This document shows, piece by piece, positions 26,553 to 34,290 of a stretch of 41,438 nt of DNA (position 1 is the stretch's first letter; each line of letters opens with the position of its first letter). The notes below the pieces were generated by a model, which searched no databases, was not told where the DNA came from, and saw only the letters and a program-made list of their open reading frames with translations. This DNA is from Bacteroidota bacterium. GTDB lineage: Bacteria > Bacteroidota > Ignavibacteria > Tepidaquicellales > Tepidaquicellaceae. The position numbers and the translations under genes were made by a program. The stretch is taken from NCBI GenBank assembly GCA_021286895.1, contig JAJTBN010000003.1, positions 1 to 41,438 of the forward strand, read 5' to 3'.

Positions 26553-27290
26553 ATGGAAGACAGATATATAATATCGGCGAAAGACCTGACGAAAAAATTC
26601 GGCTCTTTCACCGCGGTCGATAAAATATCGTTCGAAGTGGAACCGGGCGAGATATTCGGATTTCTCGGCGCGAACGGCGCCGGCAAAACCACCGCTATGA
26701 GAATGCTCTGCGGACTTTCGATACCCACCTCGGGAAAGGCCACGGTAGCGGGTTTCGACGTGTATAAACAGACGGAATCCATAAAGAAAAATATCGGATA
26801 CATGAGCCAGAAGTTCTCGCTCTACGAGGACCTTACGGTAAAGGAAAATATTGGTTTCTACGGCGGCGTTTACGGACTTTCAAAACAGCAGAGAAAAGAA
26901 AAGACCGAATTCCTTATAGACCTTCTGAAAATACAGGACGCGAGAAACAAACTCATAAAAGAACTTCCCCTCGGCTGGAAACAGAAACTCGCTTTCTCGA
27001 TCGCGATTATTCACGAACCGAAGATTGTTTTCCTCGACGAGCCGACAGGCGGCGTTGACCCGATTACGCGGAGACAATTCTGGGATATGATTTACGAAGC
27101 CGCCGACAGGCAGGTTACGGTCTTCGTGACGACGCACTATATGGACGAGGCCGAATACTGCGGCAGGATTTCAATGATGGTGGACGGAAGAATCGCGGCG
27201 CTTGATACGCCCGCGAAATTAAAAGAGCAATTCGGCGTCGGAACGATGCACGAAGTTTTCGTTAAATTAGCCAGACCGCAAAGCGCATGA
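26553..27290 (+). CDS. ABC exporter ATPase, YbhF C-terminal-half-like
   Basis: This 245-residue nucleotide-binding subunit has Walker A GANGAGKTT, Q-loop region YMSQKFSLYEDL, Walker B IVFLDEPTGGVDP and an intact H-loop His195 in VTTHYMDEAEYC. The signature is degenerate: LPLGWKQKLAF instead of LSGGxxQ. It is thus the mirror of the upstream ATPase, which has the signature but no switch His. A heterodimer would have one consensus ATP site and one degenerate site. Its stop overlaps the ATG of the first permease by 4 bp. Confidence 0.93.
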   Translation: MEDRYIISAKDLTKKFGSFTAVDKISFEVEPGEIFGFLGANGAGKTTAMRMLCGLSIPTSGKATVAGFDVYKQTESIKKNIGYMSQKFSLYEDLTVKENIGFYGGVYGLSKQQRKEKTEFLIDLLKIQDARNKLIKELPLGWKQKLAFSIAIIHEPKIVFLDEPTGGVDPITRRQFWDMIYEAADRQVTVFVTTHYMDEAEYCGRISMMVDGRIAALDTPAKLKEQFGVGTMHEVFVKLARPQSA

Positions 27291-28393
27291 AAAGATTCTT
27301 AAATTTTGTCTGGAAGGAATTCCTTCACATATTGCGCGACTACAGAACCCTGCTGATACTTTTCGGCATGCCCGTCGCGCAGGTTCTGCTGTTCGGTTTC
27401 GCGATTACGAATGAAATCAAGGACGCGAAAATTGCGATACTCGATTTTTCCAAAGACAACGTTACCAAGGAAATCAGCGACAAGATTCTTTCGTCCGGTT
27501 ATTTCATGCTTTATGAAAACCTTCAGTCTCCGAAAGACATCGAACCCGCTTTCCGCAAAGGAATAATCAAGGAAGTAATAGTCTTCGAGCCTGACTTCGG
27601 AAAGAATCTCGAAAGGACGGGAACTGCGAACATTCAACTTGTAGCCGACGCTTCCGACCCGAACTTCGCGAATATGGTCATAGGTTATACAACATCGATA
27701 ATAGCCGATTATCAGTCAGAACTCTCGAAGGGCAAAACATTGCCGGCAATGATTAATCCCGAGATTAAAATGCTTTACAACCCGAACCTGAAAAGCGTGT
27801 TCATGTTCGTGCCGGGGCTTATGTCGGTAATACTTCTTCTCGTATCCGCGCTGATGACTTCGATTTCAATCACGAAAGAAAAGGAACTCAGTACCATGGA
27901 AGTTCTTCTTGTTTCTCCTTTAAATCCATTCCAGATAATCGTCGGCAAAGTAATTCCTTATCTTTTTCTTTCGCTCGTTAATTCAGCGGCCGTGCTTATT
28001 CTCGCGAAATATGTGTTTGAAGTTCCGACAGTCGGAAGCCTGCCGCTCCTGATAGCTGAAAGCACGCTGTTCCTTATAACTTCGCTTTCTCTCGGGATTC
28101 TGATTTCAACAATCAGCAATAACCAGCAGACTGCGATGATGATATCCCTCGGCGCGCTGATGCTTCCGACAATCATACTCTCGGGTTACATATTCCCGAT
28201 TGAGAACATGCCGGTAGTACTCCAGATATTAAGCAACATTATACCCGCTAAATGGTATATCAGAATCGTGAAAGGCATTATGCTTAAAGGGGTTTCGTTC
28301 GATTATATATGGAAAGAAACCATTATACTTCTCGGCATGACTCTGTTTTTCATAACTCTCAGCATTAAAAAATTTAAAATCAGACTGGAATAA
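27287..28393 (+). CDS. ABC-2 type permease (YbhS-like)
   Basis: This 368-residue membrane protein has the ABC-2 layout: one N-terminal helix (RTLLILFGMPVAQVLLFGFA), a ~130-residue periplasmic domain, then five helices starting at VFMFVPGLMSVILLLVSALM. The conserved cytoplasmic coupling sequence TKEKELSTMEVLLVSPLNPF and the late GYIFPIENMPVVLQILSNII also fit the family. E. coli YbhS and YbhR form a permease pair implicated in drug and Na+/H+ export; here the substrate is unknown. Its stop overlaps the start of the second permease (TAATG). Confidence 0.92.
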   Translation: MKRFLNFVWKEFLHILRDYRTLLILFGMPVAQVLLFGFAITNEIKDAKIAILDFSKDNVTKEISDKILSSGYFMLYENLQSPKDIEPAFRKGIIKEVIVFEPDFGKNLERTGTANIQLVADASDPNFANMVIGYTTSIIADYQSELSKGKTLPAMINPEIKMLYNPNLKSVFMFVPGLMSVILLLVSALMTSISITKEKELSTMEVLLVSPLNPFQIIVGKVIPYLFLSLVNSAAVLILAKYVFEVPTVGSLPLLIAESTLFLITSLSLGILISTISNNQQTAMMISLGALMLPTIILSGYIFPIENMPVVLQILSNIIPAKWYIRIVKGIMLKGVSFDYIWKETIILLGMTLFFITLSIKKFKIRLE

Positions 28394-29505
28394 TGAGTAC
28401 AATATTCGTATTACTGAAAAAAGAATTCCTGCAGATATTCAGGAACAGGGCGATGATACCTCTGATTTTCTTCATGCCTCTTTTCCAGTTATTGATTCTT
28501 TCGAACGCGGCAACGTATGAGATTAAAAATATCAAATTTAATGTCGTAGACCTTGACCAGAGTTATTTCTCACGAGAACTCGTGTCCAAATTCACTTCGT
28601 CGAATTATTTTATTCTGAATAAGGTATCGTTTAATATCGAAGAAGCGGAAGAAAGTTTCAAAACGCTGGACGCCAGACTGGTAGTGTACATCCCGAAAGA
28701 CTTTGAAAAGGATTTCAGGACGAACGGAAAATCGGAAGTGCAGTTCATTATCAACGCGGAGGACGCTTCGGCGGCGGGCATCATAAACAATTACGCAAAT
28801 AGCATAACGCGGCAGTATAACGCCGACATCGTTACGAAATCTTCCGTGATGCCGGATAAAACCCCGCTGCTGAACATTACATATTCGAACTGGTACAATC
28901 CCGAACTCGATTACAGAACGTACATGGTTCCCGGCATACTTGTCGCGCTTGTTACGCTTATTGGCACTTTTCTTTCGGGAATGAACGTTGTGAAGGAAAA
29001 AGAAATCGGAACGATTGAACAGTTAAACGTTACCCCGATAAAGAAATACCAGTTCATAATCGGAAAACTCCTGCCGTTCTGGATTATCGGAATTTTCGAA
29101 CTGATATTCGGACTCAATCTTGGTTTATTTCTTTTCGACGTACCGCTTCTCGGAAGTCCGCTCCTTATACTGCTTCTCGCGTCTGTGTACATGTTTGTTG
29201 TTCTCGCGATAGGACTGCTTGTTTCCACCGTCACGAACACACAGCAGCAGGCGATGTTCATCGCCTGGTTCTTCATGGTTCTCTTCATGCTTATGGGAGG
29301 TATTTTTACTCCCGTTGAAAGCATGCCCGACTGGGCGCAGACAATAGCGTACTTCAATCCGATAGCGCAGTTTAACAAAGCGATGAGAATGATAATGCTG
29401 AAGGGCTCGCAGTTCAAAGATGTATTGCCGGCTTTGAACTTTTTCATCGTTTCTGGAATTGTTTTGATGACGCTCGCTGTTTGGCGTTACAGAAAAAGCG
29501 AATAA
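28393..29505 (+). CDS. ABC-2 type permease (YbhR-like)
   Basis: This 370-residue paralogue of the preceding permease has the same layout. It has an N-terminal helix (AMIPLIFFMPLFQLLILSNA), a periplasmic domain, then helices from YMVPGILVALVTLIGTFLSG. KEKEIGTIEQLNVTPIKKYQ is the coupling segment and GGIFTPVESMPDWAQTIAYF precedes the last helices. It should pair with the YbhS-like subunit in the inner membrane. It completes a seven-gene regulator/duct/adaptor/ATPase/ATPase/permease/permease operon. Only 25 bp separate it from the DUF302 gene, so transcription may continue. Confidence 0.92.
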   Translation: MSTIFVLLKKEFLQIFRNRAMIPLIFFMPLFQLLILSNAATYEIKNIKFNVVDLDQSYFSRELVSKFTSSNYFILNKVSFNIEEAEESFKTLDARLVVYIPKDFEKDFRTNGKSEVQFIINAEDASAAGIINNYANSITRQYNADIVTKSSVMPDKTPLLNITYSNWYNPELDYRTYMVPGILVALVTLIGTFLSGMNVVKEKEIGTIEQLNVTPIKKYQFIIGKLLPFWIIGIFELIFGLNLGLFLFDVPLLGSPLLILLLASVYMFVVLAIGLLVSTVTNTQQQAMFIAWFFMVLFMLMGGIFTPVESMPDWAQTIAYFNPIAQFNKAMRMIMLKGSQFKDVLPALNFFIVSGIVLMTLAVWRYRKSE

Positions 29506-29530
29506 ATTTATAAACATTAAAAATAATATT

Positions 29531-29914
29531 ATGAACTACGGATTCTCAAAGAAAGTAAATTACGGCTACGATGAAGCCATAATGAAAGCCACGGAAACCC
29601 TTAAGAACGAAGGTTTCGGCGTGCTTACAACAATCGACGTTAAGGAAACACTTAAGAAAAAACTAGACGTCGATTTCGACAGGTACATCATTCTCGGCGC
29701 CTGCAATCCTCCCTTCGCGTACGAAGCTCTGAAAGCGGAAGAGTCTGTCGGGCTTCTTATGCCCTGCAACGTCGTCGTTCACGAAAAAGGCGGCGAAGTT
29801 ACGGTTTCTGTTTTCAACCCCGGACTTATCGCGATGGTTTCCGATAACCCGAAACTCAAAGAACTGTCGGAAAATCTCATGGTAAAATTGCAGAAAGTAT
29901 TATCTAACTTATAA
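29531..29914 (+). CDS. DUF302 domain protein
   Basis: This 127-residue soluble protein belongs to the DUF302 family. Family features are the opening KKVNYGYDEAIMKATETLKN, then GFGVLTTIDVKETLKKKL, the Cys-Pro-type loop YIILGACNPPFAYEAL, and GLLMPCNVVVHEKGG. The structure of family members is known as a small alpha/beta fold, but the function is not. One single-domain copy without a signal peptide suggests a cytoplasmic protein. It follows the exporter by 25 bp and may be part of that operon or head the next genes. Confidence 0.88.
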   Translation: MNYGFSKKVNYGYDEAIMKATETLKNEGFGVLTTIDVKETLKKKLDVDFDRYIILGACNPPFAYEALKAEESVGLLMPCNVVVHEKGGEVTVSVFNPGLIAMVSDNPKLKELSENLMVKLQKVLSNL

Positions 29915-29958
29915 TTTAATTCCGCAGTTATTAAATTAAGGGAAACATAATCTGATTT

Positions 29959-30654
29959 ATGCCCCGTAAAAAAATCGTTGTTCTGAGCGGCGCCGGTATC
30001 AGCGCCGAGAGCGGGCTTTCCACTTTCAGGGACGCTGGCGGCTTATGGGAAGGTCATGACGTGTACGAAGTCGCCTCGCCCGGCGGATGGGTGAAAGACC
30101 CGGAAGTCGTTCTTCGTTTCTATAACGCGAGAAGGAGACAATTGGAAGAGGTTCAGCCGAACGAAGCCCATATCGCCCTTGCGAAACTTGAAAAGAAGTA
30201 CGATGTCGTTATTGTTACTCAGAACGTCGATAACCTTCACGAGCGCGCAGGCTCGACTAACATTATCCACCTTCACGGCGAACTCACAAAAGCGCGGAGC
30301 ACGGTTCCGCCTTACAATGTTTATGACATCGGCTACCGCGACATTAATTACGGCGACCTCTGCGAAAAAGGCGCGCAATTGCGCCCCGACATCGTGTGGT
30401 TCGGCGAGGCGGTTCCGCTCATGACTGACGCCGCCGCTGTAGCGGCTTCCGCGGATATTTTTATTGTCGTCGGAACATCGCTTGTTGTTTATCCAGCTGC
30501 CGGTCTTATCGATTATGTTCCGCGCGAAGCGATGAAATACATAATCGACCCGAATAAACCCAACGTATCCGGTATTCACAGGAACCTAGAATTCATAGCG
30601 GAGAAGGCGACTACGGGCACGCCGCCTCTCGTCGAAAAACTACTTAATGTATAA
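29959..30654 (+). CDS. cobB: NAD-dependent protein deacylase (Sir2 family, probably desuccinylase-type)
   Basis: This 231-residue class III-like sirtuin has the NAD motif LSGAGISAESGLSTFRD (residues 9-25), TQNVDNLHERAG and the catalytic His106 in IIHLHGEL. Tyr55 and Arg58 (FYNARR) match the YxxR pair that binds succinyl- and malonyl-lysine in SIRT5 and CobB. The two CxxC pairs of the usual zinc-binding module are absent: after the HGEL motif comes KARSTVPPYNVYDIGYRDIN, with only one Cys nearby. Zinc-less sirtuins of this kind occur in Bacteroidota relatives. It should remove acyl groups from protein lysines in the cytoplasm. Its stop touches the start of the next gene, so they are co-transcribed. 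Confidence 0.92.
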   Translation: MPRKKIVVLSGAGISAESGLSTFRDAGGLWEGHDVYEVASPGGWVKDPEVVLRFYNARRRQLEEVQPNEAHIALAKLEKKYDVVIVTQNVDNLHERAGSTNIIHLHGELTKARSTVPPYNVYDIGYRDINYGDLCEKGAQLRPDIVWFGEAVPLMTDAAAVAASADIFIVVGTSLVVYPAAGLIDYVPREAMKYIIDPNKPNVSGIHRNLEFIAEKATTGTPPLVEKLLNV

Positions 30655-31563
30655 ATGACTTCGCCGAAAATACTTATAGCGGGAACGGGCGCTCTGGGCG
30701 GTTATTTCGGCGGACGTCTCGCGCTGAATAAAAACTATAAAGTTTATTTTCTTTCCCGCGGTAATACGCTCAAACTTCTTAAGAAAAAAGGCCTCGCTGT
30801 AAAAAGCATACACGGTGATTTCAAAATAAAGATAAACGTATCCGATAACCTCTCGTCCTTTAGAACAAAATTCGATTACGTTATAATGTGCGTGAAGTCG
30901 AATGATACGCTTCCTTTAATACCCGCGCTGAAAAAAGTTACGACTTCGAAAACAATTATCATTTCGGTTCAGAACGGAATCTACAACTTTAACATACTGA
31001 AAAAGGAATTCGGCAAATCCCGCGTGATGCAGACTGTAAGCCGCATCGCATCGGAGATGAAGGGAAATACCGTCCTGCATACGGCGCTCGGTATAATAGT
31101 AATTGGAGAAGAGAACGGGAAAATCAGCATAAGAATAAAAGCCATTCATAAACTTCTGAGCGTGCCGGGAATAAAATGCAAAATCTCGGACTACATACTC
31201 CACGAAATCTGGGTTAAGTTGGCATGGAACACAATATTCAACACGCTCACGGCGATAGCGTTCTGTACAGTCGAAGAATTATTCAAAGACAAAAAAATTA
31301 CAGGCCTTATCGACGACCTTTACAAAGAAATATCAAAAGTCGCCGCGTCCGCAGAAATCAGGTTCACGAAAGACGATTATAAGAAAGTCGTAACCGACAC
31401 GAAGACAATCGGCATATCTAAAACATCCGCGTATCAGGACAGGGAAAAAGGCCGCGCCGCCGAAGTAACATACTTCACATCCGAACTACTTAAAATCGCC
31501 GCGGCAAATAACATCGAAACCCCCGCGCTTAAAGCAATCCACCTGCTCGCAAACCTCATCTGA
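30655..31563 (+). CDS. 2-dehydropantoate 2-reductase-like (ApbA/PanE family)
   Basis: This 302-residue protein has an N-terminal NADPH-binding Rossmann domain with GTGALGGYFGGRLA (from residue 10) and VIMCVKSNDT, in which the Lys is the catalytic-lysine motif region. The C-terminal helical domain has HEIWVKLAWNTIFNTLTAIA, the conserved Lys and Asn residues of ketopantoate reductases. The family reduces ketopantoate to pantoate for coenzyme A, but many paralogues have other substrates, so the pathway assignment is tentative. The ATG directly follows the sirtuin stop. The gene ends at a repeat-rich gap. Confidence 0.87.
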   Translation: MTSPKILIAGTGALGGYFGGRLALNKNYKVYFLSRGNTLKLLKKKGLAVKSIHGDFKIKINVSDNLSSFRTKFDYVIMCVKSNDTLPLIPALKKVTTSKTIIISVQNGIYNFNILKKEFGKSRVMQTVSRIASEMKGNTVLHTALGIIVIGEENGKISIRIKAIHKLLSVPGIKCKISDYILHEIWVKLAWNTIFNTLTAIAFCTVEELFKDKKITGLIDDLYKEISKVAASAEIRFTKDDYKKVVTDTKTIGISKTSAYQDREKGRAAEVTYFTSELLKIAAANNIETPALKAIHLLANLI

Positions 31564-31977
31564 CAATCAGCCGTCAATAATAAAACATTACTTATTAGAG
31601 GTCTCTGAAAAAGTAAAAGAAAAATTAAAGTATACACATACTAACCCCACTCTTTAGAGTGGGGTGAAGAAATGAAATAGAATCCCGGCTTTAGCCACAG
31701 AATATATATTATCTAGGACTAAAGTTCTTTGATTTTGTATCTCCCTTATCCGTGCCCGTCAGAGCCTGTCCCGATTCAATCGGGAACTTAAGTCCTGGCT
31801 GAAACTGAAGCGGATGCACTGCCTTTATTAGTGGTGTCAGGTGTTACCACCTGACGCGCAGGCCGATGGCCTGCATCTTTGATTAATAATTAGTAATTAA
31901 TAATTAACAATTATTTCGTTATTTTGAATAACCTGTAGTTAGCCTGTTGAATACAACCATAATTATGGAGTAAAACT
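31564..31977. repeat. Repeat-rich intergenic region with four palindromes
   Basis: No gene is visible in these 414 bp. It holds four hairpin-forming palindromes: a perfect 9-bp stem at 31644-31665, TCCCGAT-TCA-ATCGGGA at 31769-31785, GTCAGGTG-TTAC-CACCTGAC at 31836-31855 and GCAGGCC-GAT-GGCCTGC at 31858-31874. CGTCAGAGCCTGTC at 31757-31770 recurs exactly at 38854-38867. The last ~100 bp are AT-rich and should hold the promoter of the next gene. Confidence 0.7.
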
Positions 31978-33672
31978 ATGAAGCCTAACATCGCGATATA
32001 TTGCTGTATTTTATTCTTCTCCTCTCTTTGTCTGTCGCAGGAAAAAAACAATCTATTGATCAACGGTAATTTCGAACTGGGAATGACCTCGGATTCAATC
32101 CCCGTCGGCTGGAAATGGAATAAGGATTATTATCGCAACTCCGTTTGCAGAATAGTCGATGACGGCGGAAATAAAATACTTATGCTCGAAAATATTATTT
32201 CGCCCGCCGAAAAATGTTCCATGTTTTCGCAAAAAGTGGATAATGTGAAATCTTGTGAAATTGAGTTAAGCGCAAGGTTCAAAGCTTCCGTATCAGATAG
32301 CGTTCAGTTCTTTATCAGATGCAATGACAGTTCAAATAATCCTGTCGCTTTCGGAAGCAAAAAATATTCGGGCAACGGTAATTGGCAGGTAATTAGTTCT
32401 AAAATTGATGTGCCGTCTGAAACGAAATATATTTTGGTGATGAATTTGCTTTTAGGCAAAGGAAAGGCGTATTTCGACGACCTCAGTTTGAAGATCTCAA
32501 AAATATATAAAAGAGGTAAAACAAATGTTGTTATACTCGGATGCGAGCACAGTTCACAGCTGATTAACCCGAAAATGTCGCCCGCTGTGTTTCGTGCCTT
32601 TTTCAACAGAGTTAAGCCCGATGCTGTCTGCCTCGAAACGAAATCTGAATATATCGCTGCCGCAAAGTTCTTTTCGTTCTCGTATGAATCATGGGGTATA
32701 GCTTACCCGTGGGCGGAAAAAAACAACGTGCCTGTTTACGGAGTTGATTGGCAGCCGGACATTAAAGCAGACGAGAGGTACGGAACAAAGATGGATTTTA
32801 ACAAACGAAAGCGTGTTCTTCCTCAGTCGGATTTCAACGGACTTGAATTTAATCCTGATTACGATTTGTTCTTCGCGGATATCGACACGTTTGAATTCAA
32901 CAGGCTTTATCTCAATAACATATCAAATCCCGCCGCTGAAGGGAAATGGAATGACGAGGGTTTCAGGCGTTATATGCTTTTCCGCGATATGATAATCTCC
33001 CAGAACATACTCGATGTCGCCGTAAACTATCAGTGCGGAACACTTCTCTTGGTGTACGGCGCCGCGCACAAAGCCGGCCTGGAATATTATCTGCAAAAGT
33101 ATTTTGGCGATGATGTGAATATTGTTAAGCCTTCTTCTTATGGATATCCAACCGCAGCGGAGATTGAGAAGGAGGTGTTAAGAGAAGATGAAATTGCTGT
33201 TTGTTATTTTCTTCTCAAAGACAATAACTGGAACGGTGAAGCAAACCGTTTTCCGTTTGAAAGACTTGATTCTATTCTTAATAAATATGAATCGGTTTCC
33301 GCTGACGATATAGAACTGAAATATCTTCGCGGAAGATATTATCTGCAAAAAGGCGACACAGCAAAATATCTTGCGTGTTTGAACGATGTAATAAATTCAG
33401 GGAATGATATGCCGCGTTCTTATCCGAAACCTGATATGTTCTTTCATAGCCGTGATTCTTCTTCTGTATTTGGAAATAATGAAGAAAGCTTTCGCATTAT
33501 GGAGGGCTACGATTATCTGACAGTCAGACAATTTGCTTTGTGCGAATTATCCGAGTTTTATTTGGCGGCATGTAATAAAGCCAAACGGGATTATATGTTA
33601 TCACTTATAAAGAAAGAAATAAATGTTCACCCGAAAGCAGCGCCAACACTTGAATATTTTATTATAAAATAA
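31978..33672 (+). CDS. Secreted protein with jelly-roll-like N-domain and TraB/TIKI-like domain
   Basis: This 564-residue exported protein has a signal peptide (about residues 1-20). A beta-rich segment (about 25-175: NLLINGNFELGM, IPVGWKWN, YILVMNLLLGKGKAYFDDLS) resembles a galactose-binding or carbohydrate-binding jelly roll. The central part (about 183-385) matches the TraB/TIKI pattern: VVILGCEHSS with His191, DAVCLETKSEY with Glu220, YMLFRDMIISQNIL with Arg336, LLVYGAAHKAGL with His364. Eukaryotic TIKI proteins of this superfamily are metalloproteases; bacterial members are poorly known. The C-terminal ~180 residues are mostly helical, without similarity I recognise. There is no T9SS sorting domain and no lipobox, so a periplasmic location is likely. 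It is monocistronic and flanked on both sides by repeat-rich DNA, which could mark an acquired insert. Confidence 0.65.
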   Translation: MKPNIAIYCCILFFSSLCLSQEKNNLLINGNFELGMTSDSIPVGWKWNKDYYRNSVCRIVDDGGNKILMLENIISPAEKCSMFSQKVDNVKSCEIELSARFKASVSDSVQFFIRCNDSSNNPVAFGSKKYSGNGNWQVISSKIDVPSETKYILVMNLLLGKGKAYFDDLSLKISKIYKRGKTNVVILGCEHSSQLINPKMSPAVFRAFFNRVKPDAVCLETKSEYIAAAKFFSFSYESWGIAYPWAEKNNVPVYGVDWQPDIKADERYGTKMDFNKRKRVLPQSDFNGLEFNPDYDLFFADIDTFEFNRLYLNNISNPAAEGKWNDEGFRRYMLFRDMIISQNILDVAVNYQCGTLLLVYGAAHKAGLEYYLQKYFGDDVNIVKPSSYGYPTAAEIEKEVLREDEIAVCYFLLKDNNWNGEANRFPFERLDSILNKYESVSADDIELKYLRGRYYLQKGDTAKYLACLNDVINSGNDMPRSYPKPDMFFHSRDSSSVFGNNEESFRIMEGYDYLTVRQFALCELSEFYLAACNKAKRDYMLSLIKKEINVHPKAAPTLEYFIIK

Positions 33673-33756
33673 ATTTAGGTCCTTACTCCTCCTTCTTAAT
33701 CCAGAGTTCGCTACAGCGGATTTTCGATTTACGAAACAGAAAAGCCGAACCGAAAA

Positions 33757-33906
33757 GCACCGTAGGAGCGAAACCGAATAGATAATGAAAATAAAAATGC
33801 GCTAAGCCCCGTATGGGCGGCACAATTTTTATTTATCCTGTTTTGCCCCTCCGGGGCTATACTATTTATCTTGTCTTTCCTATTCGGTTCCGCCCCTCCG
33901 GGGCTT
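33757..33906. repeat. Composite inverted palindromic repeat (REPIN/MITE-like), copy A
   Basis: A forward unit at 33757-33781 ends in CGAAACCGAATAG. Two internal palindromic units follow, AAGCCCCGTATGGGCGGCAC (33804-33823) and GCCCCTCCGGGGC (33845-33857). A reverse unit at 33880-33906 starts CTATTCGGTTCCG. The same order and outward symmetry recur at 38931-39107. Confidence 0.65.
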
Positions 33907-33927
33907 GCATCGAATAAATCTTTCTCC

Positions 33928-33957
33928 CTCGTGCCCAAAATCCTCTTTGGGCACGAG
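33928..33957. repeat. 12-bp perfect hairpin
   Basis: CTCGTGCCCAAA (33928-33939) pairs perfectly with TTTGGGCACGAG (33946-33957) around a 6-nt loop. There is no T run on either side, so it is unlikely to be a simple intrinsic terminator. Confidence 0.6.
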
Positions 33958-33973
33958 TAACATATAGTTGTAT

Positions 33974-34008
33974 CCGAGAGTCTCCCCGTTTTAACGGGGG
34001 ACTCTCGG
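33974..34008. repeat. 14-bp hairpin with one bulge
   Basis: CCGAGAGTCTCCCCG (33974-33988) pairs with CGGGGGACTCTCGG (33995-34008), with one bulged base, around a TTTTAA loop. A related degenerate stretch (GGAGTCCCCC...GAGTCTCTCGG) follows at 34032-34062, and GGGGACTCCCGG occurs at 1283-1294. Confidence 0.6.
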
Positions 34009-34290
34009 CTTTCCGCTCTTAATCCGCTTCTGGAGTCCCCCTAAAAGTGGCGAGTCTCTCGGTTATGCCACATTTATGACCTTATATAAACAATTAATAA
34101 TCAAGAGTTTAATGCGGTCTACTCCGATAGAATTTTTGTTTTTTATATGTATTTTTGTCCGCCGCGGCGGATGATATTTGATTTTTGATTTAGCTTGATT
34201 CTTGATTCTTGCTTCTTGATTCTTCTTACGTTTTCCATTCCTTTTCTCCCAAATTTTCACGATTTTACAGTTTAATATCGAATTTTTTTA

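Larger units (their letters stand above)
33673..34290. repeat. Repeat-rich intergenic region (618 bp)
   Basis: No credible gene lies here; short reading frames only translate repeats. It contains a composite palindromic element (33757-33906), two long hairpins (33928-33957 and 33974-34008), a 14-bp perfect palindrome (34158-34171) and degenerate TTGATTC-type tandem repeats (about 34180-34228). The last ~60 bp are AT-rich and should hold the menA promoter. Confidence 0.7.

Noticed and set aside
33729-33938. Possible 69-residue minus-strand protein.
   Set aside because: The frame reads through a composite palindromic repeat and has no recognisable domain or start context.
34180-34228. Tandem CTTGATT-type repeats considered as a CRISPR or phase-variation tract.
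   Set aside because: Units are 7 bp, degenerate and without spacers. They are not inside or just before a gene in a way that would change a frame.
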